Shown in pieces: positions 40,811 to 50,406 of a DNA stretch of 64,000 nucleotides. The stretch spans positions 1 to 64,000 of the forward strand of contig DVIV01000034.1 in NCBI GenBank assembly GCA_018710985.1, read 5' to 3'. A program made the translations under genes and the position numbers. Every line of letters starts with the position of its first letter. Positions within the stretch are counted from its first letter, which is position 1. The stretch is from Candidatus Limiplasma pullicola. GTDB taxonomy: Bacteria; Bacillota; Clostridia; Christensenellales; Aristaeellaceae. The notes beneath the pieces were generated by a model. That model made no database searches. It had not been told where the DNA came from and was given only the letters and a program-made list of their open reading frames with translations.

Positions 40811-40848
40811 GTCGTTTTCCTCCCTCTGCGGCACCGGGGCCGCCGCGC

Positions 40849-41862
40849 TCACTGCGCTGCCTGCGCCTGCAGGTAGGCGCTGAGCCTTACGGCCACGTTT
40901 TCCTGCAAGCTCCGGTAAAAGAACTGATAATCATACAGGTGATAGACCCCCTCGGCAAACAGGGGCAGCACCGGAGGATAGTCCTCTGGCGAAACGTCGG
41001 GAACCCTCAGGCTTCCGCGCACCGGGTCAAGATAGGCCCCGGTCAGATGGGGGATCTCGGTCACGATCTGCCCGCTGTAGTCGGTAAAGCACGCCCCCGG
41101 ATTTTCCTCTTTGGAGGCGGGGGTTGCGTCGGTGCGCCAGTTGAGCGGGTTGATGGCCAGCGACCGCACGCCCGAGGGAATCATCGGGGAATCCTGCACG
41201 CCTTCCGCCTCGCTGTTGAAGGAGATGATCACGCCCGTGTCGTCCTCGTCCGACGCGACGCGCAGGTGCGGATACTGCGCCAATTCCTCCTGCGTAATCC
41301 GCCACCCGATGGCATAGCAGGCCACCAGCAGGTCCCGCGTGGCCTCGTCGGCAAAGCAGTCCTTCATCAGGCGGATGCACATGTCGGCTCCCTGGGAAAA
41401 ACCGGCCAGCACCAGGGGGCGGCCATCGTTGCAGTTTTCCAGATAATAGGTAAGCGCCGCCTTTACATCCTCATAGGCCAGCGCGAGCCAGGGCTCCCGC
41501 TCCTCCTCGGGCAGGGCGTAGACGTTCAGCCCGATCTGCCGGTAATAGGGGGCGTAGAAGCAGGCGGACGCGTCATAGATGCCCTTTTCCATGTTGATGG
41601 CGCCCAGAAAGCTGCTGCGGGCCTCCTGGTCGTCCATCGGCATGTTGAAGATTTCCTCCGTTCCGGAAAATACCGTCGGACAAACAAAAAAGACGTCGGC
41701 TGCCAGCCCCTCGCCATCGGCAAAATAGGCCCAGCTTTCCGCCAGCGCGTAATCCGGGGCGCCCGCCGTCTCCGCACAGGCGGCCCAGAGGGGCGCAAGC
41801 AGCAGCCACACAACGGCCAGCCCTGCGCAGACCGCCCTGCGGATACCGGGATGCTGTTTCAT
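40849..41862 (-). CDS. Exported DUF3089-type alpha/beta-hydrolase
   Basis: N-terminal signal segment; YYRQIGLNVYALP, RPLVLAGFSQGADMCIRLMKDCF nucleophile elbow GFSQG. Confidence 0.8.
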   Translation of the reverse strand: MKQHPGIRRAVCAGLAVVWLLLAPLWAACAETAGAPDYALAESWAYFADGEGLAADVFFVCPTVFSGTEEIFNMPMDDQEARSSFLGAINMEKGIYDASACFYAPYYRQIGLNVYALPEEEREPWLALAYEDVKAALTYYLENCNDGRPLVLAGFSQGADMCIRLMKDCFADEATRDLLVACYAIGWRITQEELAQYPHLRVASDEDDTGVIISFNSEAEGVQDSPMIPSGVRSLAINPLNWRTDATPASKEENPGACFTDYSGQIVTEIPHLTGAYLDPVRGSLRVPDVSPEDYPPVLPLFAEGVYHLYDYQFFYRSLQENVAVRLSAYLQAQAAQ

Positions 41863-41973
41863 GGCACAGGTCCTCCTTCAATGGTGATTCAGGACATTTT
41901 ACCATAACTCGTTGCCCTGTGTCACCCAAAAGTGCTTTTTGCCGCTTCGGGAGGAAATGGCATGGATTGGTGC

Positions 41974-42001
41974 TTGACATAAGAACGTATGTTCGTATAA
42001 T
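41974..42001 (+). promoter_or_regulatory. dinB promoter with overlapping LexA/DinR (SOS) box
   Basis: TTGACA(41974-41979)-N16-TATAAT(41996-42001); spacer contains GAACGTATGTTC (41983-41994), matching the Gram-positive SOS box GAAC-N4-GTTC. Confidence 0.88.
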
Positions 42002-42038
42002 AAAGGAGGACGGATCATGAGAACAGGAGGGAGCGGCC

Positions 42039-43286
42039 ATGGAACGGGTGATTCTTCATTGCGACGCCAATTCGTTCTATGCCAGCGTCGAATGCCTGTA
42101 CACCCCGTCCATCCGTCATAGCCCCGTGGCGGTGTGCGGCAGCGTGGAGGAACGCCACGGCATTGTGCTGACCAAAAACCAGATTGCAAAGCAGTTCGGC
42201 GTGCAGACCGGGGAAGCCATTTGGCAGGCGCGGCAGAAGTGCCCGGACCTGATCTGCGTGCCGCCGGATTACGCGCTCTACATCCGTTTCAGCCAGCGCA
42301 TGCGCAGGCTCTACGAGGAGTATTCCGACCGTGTGGAATCCTTCGGGCTGGACGAGGCGTGGATTGACCTTAGCAACCCCGGCCTGACGATTCGGGACGG
42401 CGAGCGCATCGCCCATGAGATCCGGCTCCGGGTGAAGCGCGAGCTGGGCATTACGGTATCGGTTGGGGTGTCGTTCAACAAGGTTTTTGCCAAGCTGGGC
42501 AGCGACATGAAAAAGCCGGACGCGGTCACGGTCATTTCGCAGGATTCCTTCCGGGACATGGTCTGGCCGCTGCCCGTGGGTGATCTGCTGTTCGTCGGTC
42601 CGGCGACGCGGCGCAAGCTGGCGGATATGAACGTGCGCACCATCGGCGATCTGGCGCGGTTTGACGCGGAATGCCTGCGGGCGCGGCTGGGAAAGCCCGG
42701 GCTGATGCTCAATGCCTATGCCGCAGGGCTGGACCGCTCGCCCGTGATGCGGGCGGATCTGCGAAGGGCCATCCAGTCCGTCGGAAACAGCGCGACCCCG
42801 CCGCACGATCTGGAAACCCCTGCGGACGCGCGCTGCCTCTACTACCTGCTGGCCGAATCCGTGGCGGCGCGGCTGCGGCAGGAAGGGCTGCGGGCCCGGT
42901 GCGTGAGCATCAGCGCGCGCAATACCGAACTTGTGACCCGCTCCTGCCAGCAGATGCTGCCGCGCGCCACCAGCCTGACGGGGGAGATCGCGCAGGCGGC
43001 CATGCGGCTTTTTGACGGTCGGTTTTCCGACGGCTTTCCCTACCGGAGCGCGGGCCTGAGCTGTTCGGCGCTGACCCCGGACGACACGCCCGTGCAGCTC
43101 GACTTTCTGGGGGACGAGGCGCGGCGCATCAAAACCGAGCGGCTGGAAAGCGCCATCGACGGGCTTCGCCGCCGTTTCGGGCATCAGATCGTGCGCCGGG
43201 CGGTGACGCTCACCGACGGACAATATGCGCAGATCAACCCAAAGGAAGAGCATACGGTGCATCCCGTGCCGTTTTATGCGGGGTAA
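42039..43286 (+). CDS. dinB: DNA polymerase IV (Y-family)
   Basis: VILHCDANSFYASVECLY, VESFGLDEAWIDL, GITVSVGVSFNKVFAKLGSDMKKPD. Confidence 0.95.
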   Translation: MERVILHCDANSFYASVECLYTPSIRHSPVAVCGSVEERHGIVLTKNQIAKQFGVQTGEAIWQARQKCPDLICVPPDYALYIRFSQRMRRLYEEYSDRVESFGLDEAWIDLSNPGLTIRDGERIAHEIRLRVKRELGITVSVGVSFNKVFAKLGSDMKKPDAVTVISQDSFRDMVWPLPVGDLLFVGPATRRKLADMNVRTIGDLARFDAECLRARLGKPGLMLNAYAAGLDRSPVMRADLRRAIQSVGNSATPPHDLETPADARCLYYLLAESVAARLRQEGLRARCVSISARNTELVTRSCQQMLPRATSLTGEIAQAAMRLFDGRFSDGFPYRSAGLSCSALTPDDTPVQLDFLGDEARRIKTERLESAIDGLRRRFGHQIVRRAVTLTDGQYAQINPKEEHTVHPVPFYAG

Positions 43287-43301
43287 GGAGGAAAAGGCGT
43301 C

Positions 43302-43574
43302 ATGGAGGCAAAGGACCGAAGGCCGGAAAACCCGTGCAAGCGCTATGTGAAAGTCCGGGCTGATTTTGAGCTGGACGGACGCATCCGGCCATTGCTGTTC
43401 CGGGAGGAGGACGGACCGGCCTTTCGCATCGACCGGGTGCTGGATGTGCGTCAGGCCGCGTCGCGCAAGGCGGGCGGACAGGGAACCCGCTATGTGTGCG
43501 AGGTGGAGGGCGGCATCGCCGTGCTGTTCCACGACGAGCCGTACTGGTTTATCGAGCGGGAAGAGAACGCCTGA
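43302..43574 (+). CDS. Small protein cotranscribed with dinB
   Basis: 90 aa ORF with RBS aaggagg 15 bp after dinB; MEAKDRRPENPCKRYVKVRADFELDGRIRPLLFREEDG. Confidence 0.75.
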   Translation: MEAKDRRPENPCKRYVKVRADFELDGRIRPLLFREEDGPAFRIDRVLDVRQAASRKAGGQGTRYVCEVEGGIAVLFHDEPYWFIEREENA

Positions 43575-43611
43575 CGTACGTCGCCGATGGAGGCGCAGCG
43601 CACCGCCTGAG

Positions 43612-43650
43612 AACGCCGGTTTTGCATGACGCAAAGCCGGCCTTTTTTAT
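43612..43650 (+). terminator. Intrinsic terminator of the dinB operon
   Basis: GCCGGTTTTGCatgacGCAAAGCCGGCCTTTTTT. Confidence 0.88.
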
Positions 43651-43897
43651 GCCCCAATAGGAAACGCGGGCCGCGCACAGATTCCGTCATGCCCCAAGAC
43701 ATGGGCGCAATTCCTTCTGTAGGCCAATCTGAAAGCCAAATGCAATATGGTGGGAAGCTTATGCGCTTCCGGTTCGTTTCCATAGTGGAATGATTTGTCA
43801 AAAAGGACGTGTTCCCGAAGGCGTTTTATGCGCAGAAATCCATGTATATAACCGAACATCCCACCCATCCATCGCAGAGAGAAAGGAGATCCTGAAC

Positions 43898-45277
43898 ATG
43901 CGGAAATGCTTTGTATGGCTTCTGATTCTGGCCCTGTGGACGATGCCCTGGGCGGCGCAGGCGGAGGAGGAATCGCCGCTGGTGGTACGGGGCTACGGGT
44001 TCGACCCGTACATGATTCCCGCCTTCATGAGCGATCACCCGGAGATCCCGCTGGTGATCGACAACGATTTCTCCGTCAGCCGCGCGCAGTTCATCTCCGC
44101 CGTTCAAAGCAGGGATGCATCGACGGATATCTATGTGCTGCCGGACTCGTGGAACGTCTGGAGCCTGATCGACAAGGGCTACGCCAGGGACCTGTCGCCC
44201 TATCCGGCGCTGCGCGAGAGCGTCGGGGCGATGATTCCTCAGCTACAGCAGGCGGTTACCCGCGGGGATCAGATCTTCGCGCTCCCCATCGCCCTCTATG
44301 CCAGCGCCTGGTCCGTCCGCCCGGACCTGCTGGAGGCCGCGGGATACGATCATATCCCCGAAACGATGACGGAATTTCTCCAGATGCAGCTTGATTGGGA
44401 TTGGGACAAGGCGGGCGAGTATGACTTCACCTTCGCAAGCACCGCTTACGACGGCTATGACCTGCGCCTCTATCCCTATCTGGAGATGGCCGTATCGGAA
44501 TACATCACGCAGTACGAGGGCTCCGATCAGCCGCTCTCTTTTGACACTCCGGCATTCCGGCAGGTGCTCGCCGCTCTTGAGGCATTGGGCTATCCGCCCG
44601 AAAACGTGGATGAGGTACTCGCCGGCCCCGCGGATGACGCGCTGCTCACCGGCCGTCCGGCCGCCATTTTCACCCTCGGCGACAGCAATCCCCTGAACGT
44701 GGGGGAGACCGGCGCCTACGACAAGGTGCTCCTTCCCGCACCGCCCTTTGAGGAAAACGGCAAAAAACGCGCGCTGGTCACCATCTTTCTGGCGATCGTC
44801 ACTCCCTACAGCCAGCATATGGAGGAGGCCGCCACCTTCCTGACCTATGCGGCCGGGCGCAGCGCGACGGACGCCACGCTGACCCTCTATCCCGACCGGA
44901 ACGACCCGATTCCCAATCAGGGCGTGATGGCGCAGCTGGAGGAAGCAAGGCAGGAGCTTGAGCGCAGGCGCGCATTGCTGGACAGCGCCGACGACGCCCA
45001 CAGGGCGGAGGCGGAGGACGCCGTCGCCCAGCAGGAAGCCGTTGTTACGGAGCTGGAAGCGTGGCAGGATCTGGTGTCGGCAGAGGCGATCGCGGCCTAT
45101 CGCGCGCTGGAACCCTATCTCTACATTCCCCAGGATTCTCCCTACTGGCGGGCCACCACGGAAATGAAGGCGGAGATTGAAGGGGTGCTAAAGCAGTACG
45201 CCGCCGGCATGCTGGATGGTGAAAACCTGATCCGTCAGCTGGATCAGCGGTTCCAGCTGCTGTTTCTGGAGCAGTGA
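43898..45277 (+). CDS. Extracellular solute-binding-like protein with C-terminal coiled-coil extension
   Basis: Signal peptide MRKCFVWLLILALWTMPWAAQAEEE; SBP family 1-like fold pattern; C-terminal LEEARQELERRRALLDSADDAHRAEAEDAVAQQEAVVTELEAW. Confidence 0.75.
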   Translation: MRKCFVWLLILALWTMPWAAQAEEESPLVVRGYGFDPYMIPAFMSDHPEIPLVIDNDFSVSRAQFISAVQSRDASTDIYVLPDSWNVWSLIDKGYARDLSPYPALRESVGAMIPQLQQAVTRGDQIFALPIALYASAWSVRPDLLEAAGYDHIPETMTEFLQMQLDWDWDKAGEYDFTFASTAYDGYDLRLYPYLEMAVSEYITQYEGSDQPLSFDTPAFRQVLAALEALGYPPENVDEVLAGPADDALLTGRPAAIFTLGDSNPLNVGETGAYDKVLLPAPPFEENGKKRALVTIFLAIVTPYSQHMEEAATFLTYAAGRSATDATLTLYPDRNDPIPNQGVMAQLEEARQELERRRALLDSADDAHRAEAEDAVAQQEAVVTELEAWQDLVSAEAIAAYRALEPYLYIPQDSPYWRATTEMKAEIEGVLKQYAAGMLDGENLIRQLDQRFQLLFLEQ

Positions 45278-45348
45278 CCCGGCGCTTCCTTCCCTGCATT
45301 TGCCGTGCAAAAATGAAAAACAACGCAACGAGAACAGGAGGGACGAAA

Positions 45349-46311
45349 ATGATCCTCAGGAAAACGCTCGCTCTGCTGACGGCGGTCCTCTGCGTTTTTC
45401 TCTGCCCGCCCGCCCATGCTCAGCAGGACACATTAGTAGCCTACTACGATGCTTATAATGGCGGCGCCCCCTTCCGCGCGTGGACCATCGAGCAGCAGTA
45501 CGCCTTCGCTTCCGAGCTGCCCGCGCTCATCGAGGAATACTGCCAAAAGCCCGGTTTCTATATCCCGCCCAGCCTGGAGGAAGTTCTTTCGCACAGCTAT
45601 GGCCTGCCCGCGGAAGAGGACCTTACCCAAGGGCAGGCGCAGGAGGCCGCTATCACATTCCTGCTTGCGCTGGGGCAGGAAACGGAGGAGGAGCTTCGGG
45701 CGGCAACCTGGAACTTTTCCTTCCTGACCGACGATCCGGACGCACCCCTCTGGCTGATTAACGTTTACAACGGCGTTTCCACGGCACGAAATCGGCTTTA
45801 CCGCCTGTCCATCCTCTCCCGAAGCGGAGAAATCACGCTGGAATACGATCATCTGGCCTCTCCCGAGCAAACGCCCGAGGAGATTCTCATGGTGTTCAAA
45901 CGTCAATTTCCGGATGAAAGCTTCGACCAGACCTATCAGGAAAAAGCCATGATCGGCGATAAAATCCTCGAGCTGATGGCGCTGTATCCCGGATTCAACG
46001 CGGACAAGTCGTATACGATTTGCGGACTGCCCAAGGAAAACGAAGTGTCCTACGAGGAGGGCCTCGCTTTTGCGAAGGAGGTGCTGGCACGGGATTATGG
46101 CGGCGACGGCGGCTGGCGCGAGGAAGCGTATCCGCTCTGGTATGCCGAATTCATCCTCAGTTCACCCGCCGTGCCCGAAGAAGCAATCCCCGTATGGAAT
46201 TTTGTCCTGAGGAATCCCCAAAGCGGGGAATTCTTTCAGATTTATGTGCATGCCGGACCGGACGGCCCGGAACTGGTAAAGGTTAATGTGTCCTGGAACA
46301 GCAACGGCTGA
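45349..46311 (+). CDS. Exported hypothetical protein (PepSY-like repeats possible)
   Basis: Signal peptide MILRKTLALLTAVLCVFLCPPAHAQ; RBS aggaggg. Confidence 0.65.
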   Translation: MILRKTLALLTAVLCVFLCPPAHAQQDTLVAYYDAYNGGAPFRAWTIEQQYAFASELPALIEEYCQKPGFYIPPSLEEVLSHSYGLPAEEDLTQGQAQEAAITFLLALGQETEEELRAATWNFSFLTDDPDAPLWLINVYNGVSTARNRLYRLSILSRSGEITLEYDHLASPEQTPEEILMVFKRQFPDESFDQTYQEKAMIGDKILELMALYPGFNADKSYTICGLPKENEVSYEEGLAFAKEVLARDYGGDGGWREEAYPLWYAEFILSSPAVPEEAIPVWNFVLRNPQSGEFFQIYVHAGPDGPELVKVNVSWNSNG

Positions 46312-46503
46312 CAGGAGAGTTATGAGATGTTGAGGCTGCTTCCGGCAAAACAATGCGGGCAGCTCACCTGATGCGGGTTCATGAAAAAGGCGCCGTTAAA
46401 TGTTATGGCCCGCCGAAAGTCAACCCGGCGTTAACGGCTTGGGACTAGCCAGATCGACATGGAAGGAAATCATATTGGCAACATGATATAGGGGGATGAA
46501 GTT

Positions 46504-48051
46504 GTGCTGCCTGTATATCTATGCATGATTTGGATCGCTGCCTCGCTGCTGGCATCAGCGCTTACCCCATCCATAGATGCTTTCAGGAGCGTTGTATATA
46601 TCAGCCTGATGGCTTTATTTGCTTCCTTTATGCTGCATATACAACGAAGCAGGCAGACCATTCGTATCGCACGGTATAGCGGGCTGTCCTTGTGTAACAC
46701 AGCAGAATGTATTGTGGGAAGGTACGGATTTGCATTTCTGCTGATCATTGGTCTTGCCATGGCTGCTTCGTGTTTTAACAGTGGATCTTTGCTTCCCGTA
46801 TTCGTTTGTTATTGCTTCATCCATGTGATATGTTTCGGCGCGCTGTCTTTGCACTATTTCAATCATTCTATTGACAACGGGAGAATAAAGCTTGGCATCT
46901 TCGCACTCATACAGATAGCAATCAAAGTTGTTTCGCTCGCTTTGATTGTCGGAACAACCTATGCAACGTATCAATACACAGTGGACCTCATGAACAGATT
47001 GCCTCGGACAGCGGAATGGAAAACTTATGAGAACGAATACGGAGTCGTTCCGGACTTGTTTGTTGGAGAAGATGAAAAAATCATCTATGACCAGGTAAAC
47101 AGAAATGATCTTGCGATCAATGGCGAGCTATACACCTGGCTCAACCATTATGGAGCGATCTATTGCAGGCAGGACGCCGATGTTAACGGCGTCCCCATAT
47201 TGTATGTGAATCCCAATTATCTCGGCATCATTCCAGTCATTGACGCTGAGGGTAGCACAGTAAACATAAGCAAGGACGAAACAGACATCATCATACTCAG
47301 CCCGCTGGAAGCCAGCCAGGATAGTAAAATAACGGCTTTTTTCAGAGAAAGACGAAACGGGATGCTAAAGCTGGAGCGCCAGTACGCCGTCCCACAGAAT
47401 GCGCACAGTGAAGCCATACAAGTCATACACATAAAACCATCACAAAAGCTTTTTACATTTCGGCCGGATACAGAATACTGTGAGAATGCGATTGTTTGCG
47501 TGCTCACGGAGAAGAATAGCCTCATTACCGAGCGCGTGTGCATCACGGGGAACGGTGTGCTTGATCCGCTGAAAATATATATAGGCAGCGGAAGCGATGA
47601 ATATAAACTCGATATATCAAAAAAACTTGCTGACTTGGGACTTGATGATAACATTCAATCGATTGTGTCGCTCCGACAATCAATAGACGCGTTGCGGCGC
47701 GAATGGAGGAGCAGGATAGCTGCACTTGGGATGGTCATCATATTTCTCTTTTTATCTCAACTTATCAGCAATGTTTTGACGTTTCGTGCATACATCAAAA
47801 GAGCGATTCCTTTGATCATTCTAAAATATATTAACGGCTATTCTACATTCAAACGATATGCCGTTTATTATTTCATCATGATATTTCAAATGATTTTAAC
47901 GGTTTTGATATGTTGCGCGCGTCGGGTGAGCTTCGAATTTGGTTTGGTGTGGTGTGCATTGGATATTGGCGAATATTACCTGTTGAAAAAAACAGCGCTT
48001 CGCTATGAAAAGCGAATGCGATCAGAGTACATGAAGGAGGTCAATGGATGA
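46504..48051 (+). CDS. Bacteriocin-associated ABC-type integral membrane protein (DUF1430-like), possibly N-terminally truncated
   Basis: Multiple TM segments, C-terminal ILKYINGYSTFKRYAVYYF typical of the family; GTG start; overlaps cognate ATPase gene. Confidence 0.7.
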   Translation: MLPVYLCMIWIAASLLASALTPSIDAFRSVVYISLMALFASFMLHIQRSRQTIRIARYSGLSLCNTAECIVGRYGFAFLLIIGLAMAASCFNSGSLLPVFVCYCFIHVICFGALSLHYFNHSIDNGRIKLGIFALIQIAIKVVSLALIVGTTYATYQYTVDLMNRLPRTAEWKTYENEYGVVPDLFVGEDEKIIYDQVNRNDLAINGELYTWLNHYGAIYCRQDADVNGVPILYVNPNYLGIIPVIDAEGSTVNISKDETDIIILSPLEASQDSKITAFFRERRNGMLKLERQYAVPQNAHSEAIQVIHIKPSQKLFTFRPDTEYCENAIVCVLTEKNSLITERVCITGNGVLDPLKIYIGSGSDEYKLDISKKLADLGLDDNIQSIVSLRQSIDALRREWRSRIAALGMVIIFLFLSQLISNVLTFRAYIKRAIPLIILKYINGYSTFKRYAVYYFIMIFQMILTVLICCARRVSFEFGLVWCALDIGEYYLLKKTALRYEKRMRSEYMKEVNG

Positions 48052-48710
48052 ATGTATGTGAGTTCAGCAACGTAACAAAGAGATATGGAGATAGAGTCAT
48101 TCTTGATCGTGTAACCGGAGCGTTTGCCAGAGGAGAAATGGTCGCGCTGATTGGGAAAACAGGCAGTGGAAAGACAACATTGCTGAATGTTCTTACCGGT
48201 GTCATCACGCCGGATCATGGTCAGATCATGCTGTTCGGGGAAGAGCTCAAGCGAAAGCGAGGTTCCAGAACACTTCAGCAGTTATATAGGAATAAAATAT
48301 CCTTGATGTTTCAGCAGGGAAATGTTGTGCTGGAGAAGTCTATTGAGTGGAATCTCCGTTTGCCTCTTATACCACATAAACTAAAACAAGATCAAATTAG
48401 CATCAAAGTACATGATGTGATGAAGCTCGTTGGTTTGACGCAGGATCCAAAAGAGAAAGCAGCTCATCTGTCAGGCGGCGAAATCAGAAAACTGGCGTTT
48501 GCGCGAGCAATCATAAAACCCTGGGAGCTGCTTATACTCGATGAGCCAACAACCAATCTGGACAAGTCAGGCGCAATGCAACTCATGGACATTGTCGCAA
48601 ACTTGCATCACGAGAATACTACCATACTCATTGCGACACATGATCCTGAGGTAGTCAAGCGCTGCCAGAGAACGGTATTATTGCGCAATGGGTTTATGGA
48701 GAGCAACTGA
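48048..48710 (+). CDS. ABC transporter ATP-binding protein (bacteriocin export/immunity type)
   Basis: LIGKTGSGKTTLLNVLTGVITPDHGQIMLFG, LSGGEIRKLAFARAIIKPWELLILDEPTTNLDKSG. Confidence 0.92.
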   Translation: MNVCEFSNVTKRYGDRVILDRVTGAFARGEMVALIGKTGSGKTTLLNVLTGVITPDHGQIMLFGEELKRKRGSRTLQQLYRNKISLMFQQGNVVLEKSIEWNLRLPLIPHKLKQDQISIKVHDVMKLVGLTQDPKEKAAHLSGGEIRKLAFARAIIKPWELLILDEPTTNLDKSGAMQLMDIVANLHHENTTILIATHDPEVVKRCQRTVLLRNGFMESN

Positions 48711-48916
48711 TCCGCCGCGTATCTGATGCAAGCTGGCAGAACGGAATCACTGCCTGGCAGAGATGGGAAAACGCCATCTCAAGGAATGCCAAATGAGGAA
48801 GCAGGATTCGGATTTCATTTTGAGGGATACGACCCGCCAAAACTTCCAAAATGGTTTTTTGCCGGTATGAGGCTGCCGCATGTGGAAGCGGTAGCATGTG
48901 ATTTTGATATTGAAAA

Positions 48917-49558
48917 TCATCCCTCGCTGTTCTCATCCCACCACACGACGCAGTTGACAAACTCCACCAGCGTATCAAAATGATTCTGAAGATCGAGATG
49001 GATAACCTCACCATCGCTTAGGAAGGTATAGGAGGGCTCAGTCTCGCCCTGCGCAGACGCGATGGAGGAAACTGCAACATAGCCGTTCTTGCCGGGAATG
49101 TTGGTAACTGCGTAGACAAACATGGGCAGCTCGAACAAGGTGATCAGGCGCCGGTGGGAAATGGTCACTTTTTCAAACGGCGTTTGAAATTCCGGCTGAT
49201 AGGATACGCGCTGCATGCGGCAGTGGTCCGGCAAGGTGATGGTGTTTCCCTCCGCCAGATAAAGCGTATAGGACGTTTCGCCCACAAGATCATATTCCCG
49301 TAGCGCCTCATCTTCTGCGCAGGCTACCTGTACCCTGCCGTTGCACGCCTCGTCCGAAAAGATCGTGTAAATGCCTGCATTCAGTGTCTCTCCTACGGAA
49401 TAGGTGCCGGGCACATCAATGACCGTATCGCTTGAGGCTGTGTCATAGACGCTCTTATTCTGGACGCTGTAAGGGCTTCCTTCCTCTTCTGCCGCTGCGG
49501 GACAAAGAGAGGTACACAGCACTATCAGCAGCATAAAAAGGGTTCCAATCCGTTTCAT
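48917..49558 (-). CDS. Exported hypothetical protein, tandem paralog A
   Basis: Signal peptide MKRIGTLFMLLIVLCTSLCPAAAEEE; aligns over most of its length with the adjacent gene product. Confidence 0.7.
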   Translation of the reverse strand: MKRIGTLFMLLIVLCTSLCPAAAEEEGSPYSVQNKSVYDTASSDTVIDVPGTYSVGETLNAGIYTIFSDEACNGRVQVACAEDEALREYDLVGETSYTLYLAEGNTITLPDHCRMQRVSYQPEFQTPFEKVTISHRRLITLFELPMFVYAVTNIPGKNGYVAVSSIASAQGETEPSYTFLSDGEVIHLDLQNHFDTLVEFVNCVVWWDENSEG

Positions 49559-50406
49559 GTTTGTCTCCTCCCTACGCCGACTTCGGCGGGCCATACGATG
49601 CAGTTGACGAACTCGACAAACCGGTCGTCCTGGCGCCACAGCTCCAGCGAAACGGTTTCTCCCTCCCGGATTTCGGTACGTACAGGCGCCTCTTTACCCG
49701 TTTCGGCCCCGATGGTGGATACGATGAAGTACGCTTCCTCGCCGGGAATGCTCGTCACGAGATAATCACAGGTGGGCAGCTCAAACCATGTGAAGAATCG
49801 GCGGTGGGAAATGGTGAGCTTCTGCCGCTGATCCTCAAAAACCGGGTTATAGCGCACCCGGCGCATCTGACAGTTCGCTGGCAGCTCCACGGTCATCCCC
49901 TCGCCGAGATAGAGCGAGCAAAGGGTTTCGCCCTCCAGCGGATAGGCGTACAGCGCCTCTCCGCCGCCAGTGAGTACGCGTGCTTCGCCGGCGCAAAGCG
50001 AATCCGACTCGATGGTGTAGATGCCGGGGTCCATATCGCGCCCGGCGAGATACGCGCCCGCCTGGGTGATCAGGGTACTGTTTTTCGCGGTGTCATAGGC
50101 GCTGCGCGGGCGATAGACAAAGGGGTTGGACATTTCCTCCAGCGCGTTGCCTTCCAACTGCCCGAAGCACAGCGTACAGGGAAGGAGGGTCTGGTAGGGC
50201 GCCTCGGAGAGCGCTTCCGGGGTCAAAGCGAGCAGAGACGCCCGGTCCTGCGATGGAAGGAGCGGACAGGCAGGGTCCACATGATAGGATGACGTATCGT
50301 GCGGGGCGACATAGTAGACGGTTTCCCCGGTCTGCGCCAAGCTGGTTAAGGATACCGACAGGGTCATGCACAGCAGAATCAGGCATAGTCGGACGCGCTG
50401 CTTCAT
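49555..50406 (-). CDS. Exported hypothetical protein, tandem paralog B, with N-terminal YH...C...PCxxC module
   Basis: Signal peptide MKQRVRLCLILLCMTLSVSLTSLAQ; VYYVAPHDTSSYHVDPACPLLPS...LLPCTLCFG; stop overlaps start of paralog A (ATGA). Confidence 0.7.
   Translation of the reverse strand: MKQRVRLCLILLCMTLSVSLTSLAQTGETVYYVAPHDTSSYHVDPACPLLPSQDRASLLALTPEALSEAPYQTLLPCTLCFGQLEGNALEEMSNPFVYRPRSAYDTAKNSTLITQAGAYLAGRDMDPGIYTIESDSLCAGEARVLTGGGEALYAYPLEGETLCSLYLGEGMTVELPANCQMRRVRYNPVFEDQRQKLTISHRRFFTWFELPTCDYLVTSIPGEEAYFIVSTIGAETGKEAPVRTEIREGETVSLELWRQDDRFVEFVNCIVWPAEVGVGRRQT

Noticed and set aside
46458-46490. Ten-codon ORF MEGNHIGNMI as a bacteriocin or leader peptide
   Set aside because: Too short, with no leader/cleavage signature; cannot be separated from chance.
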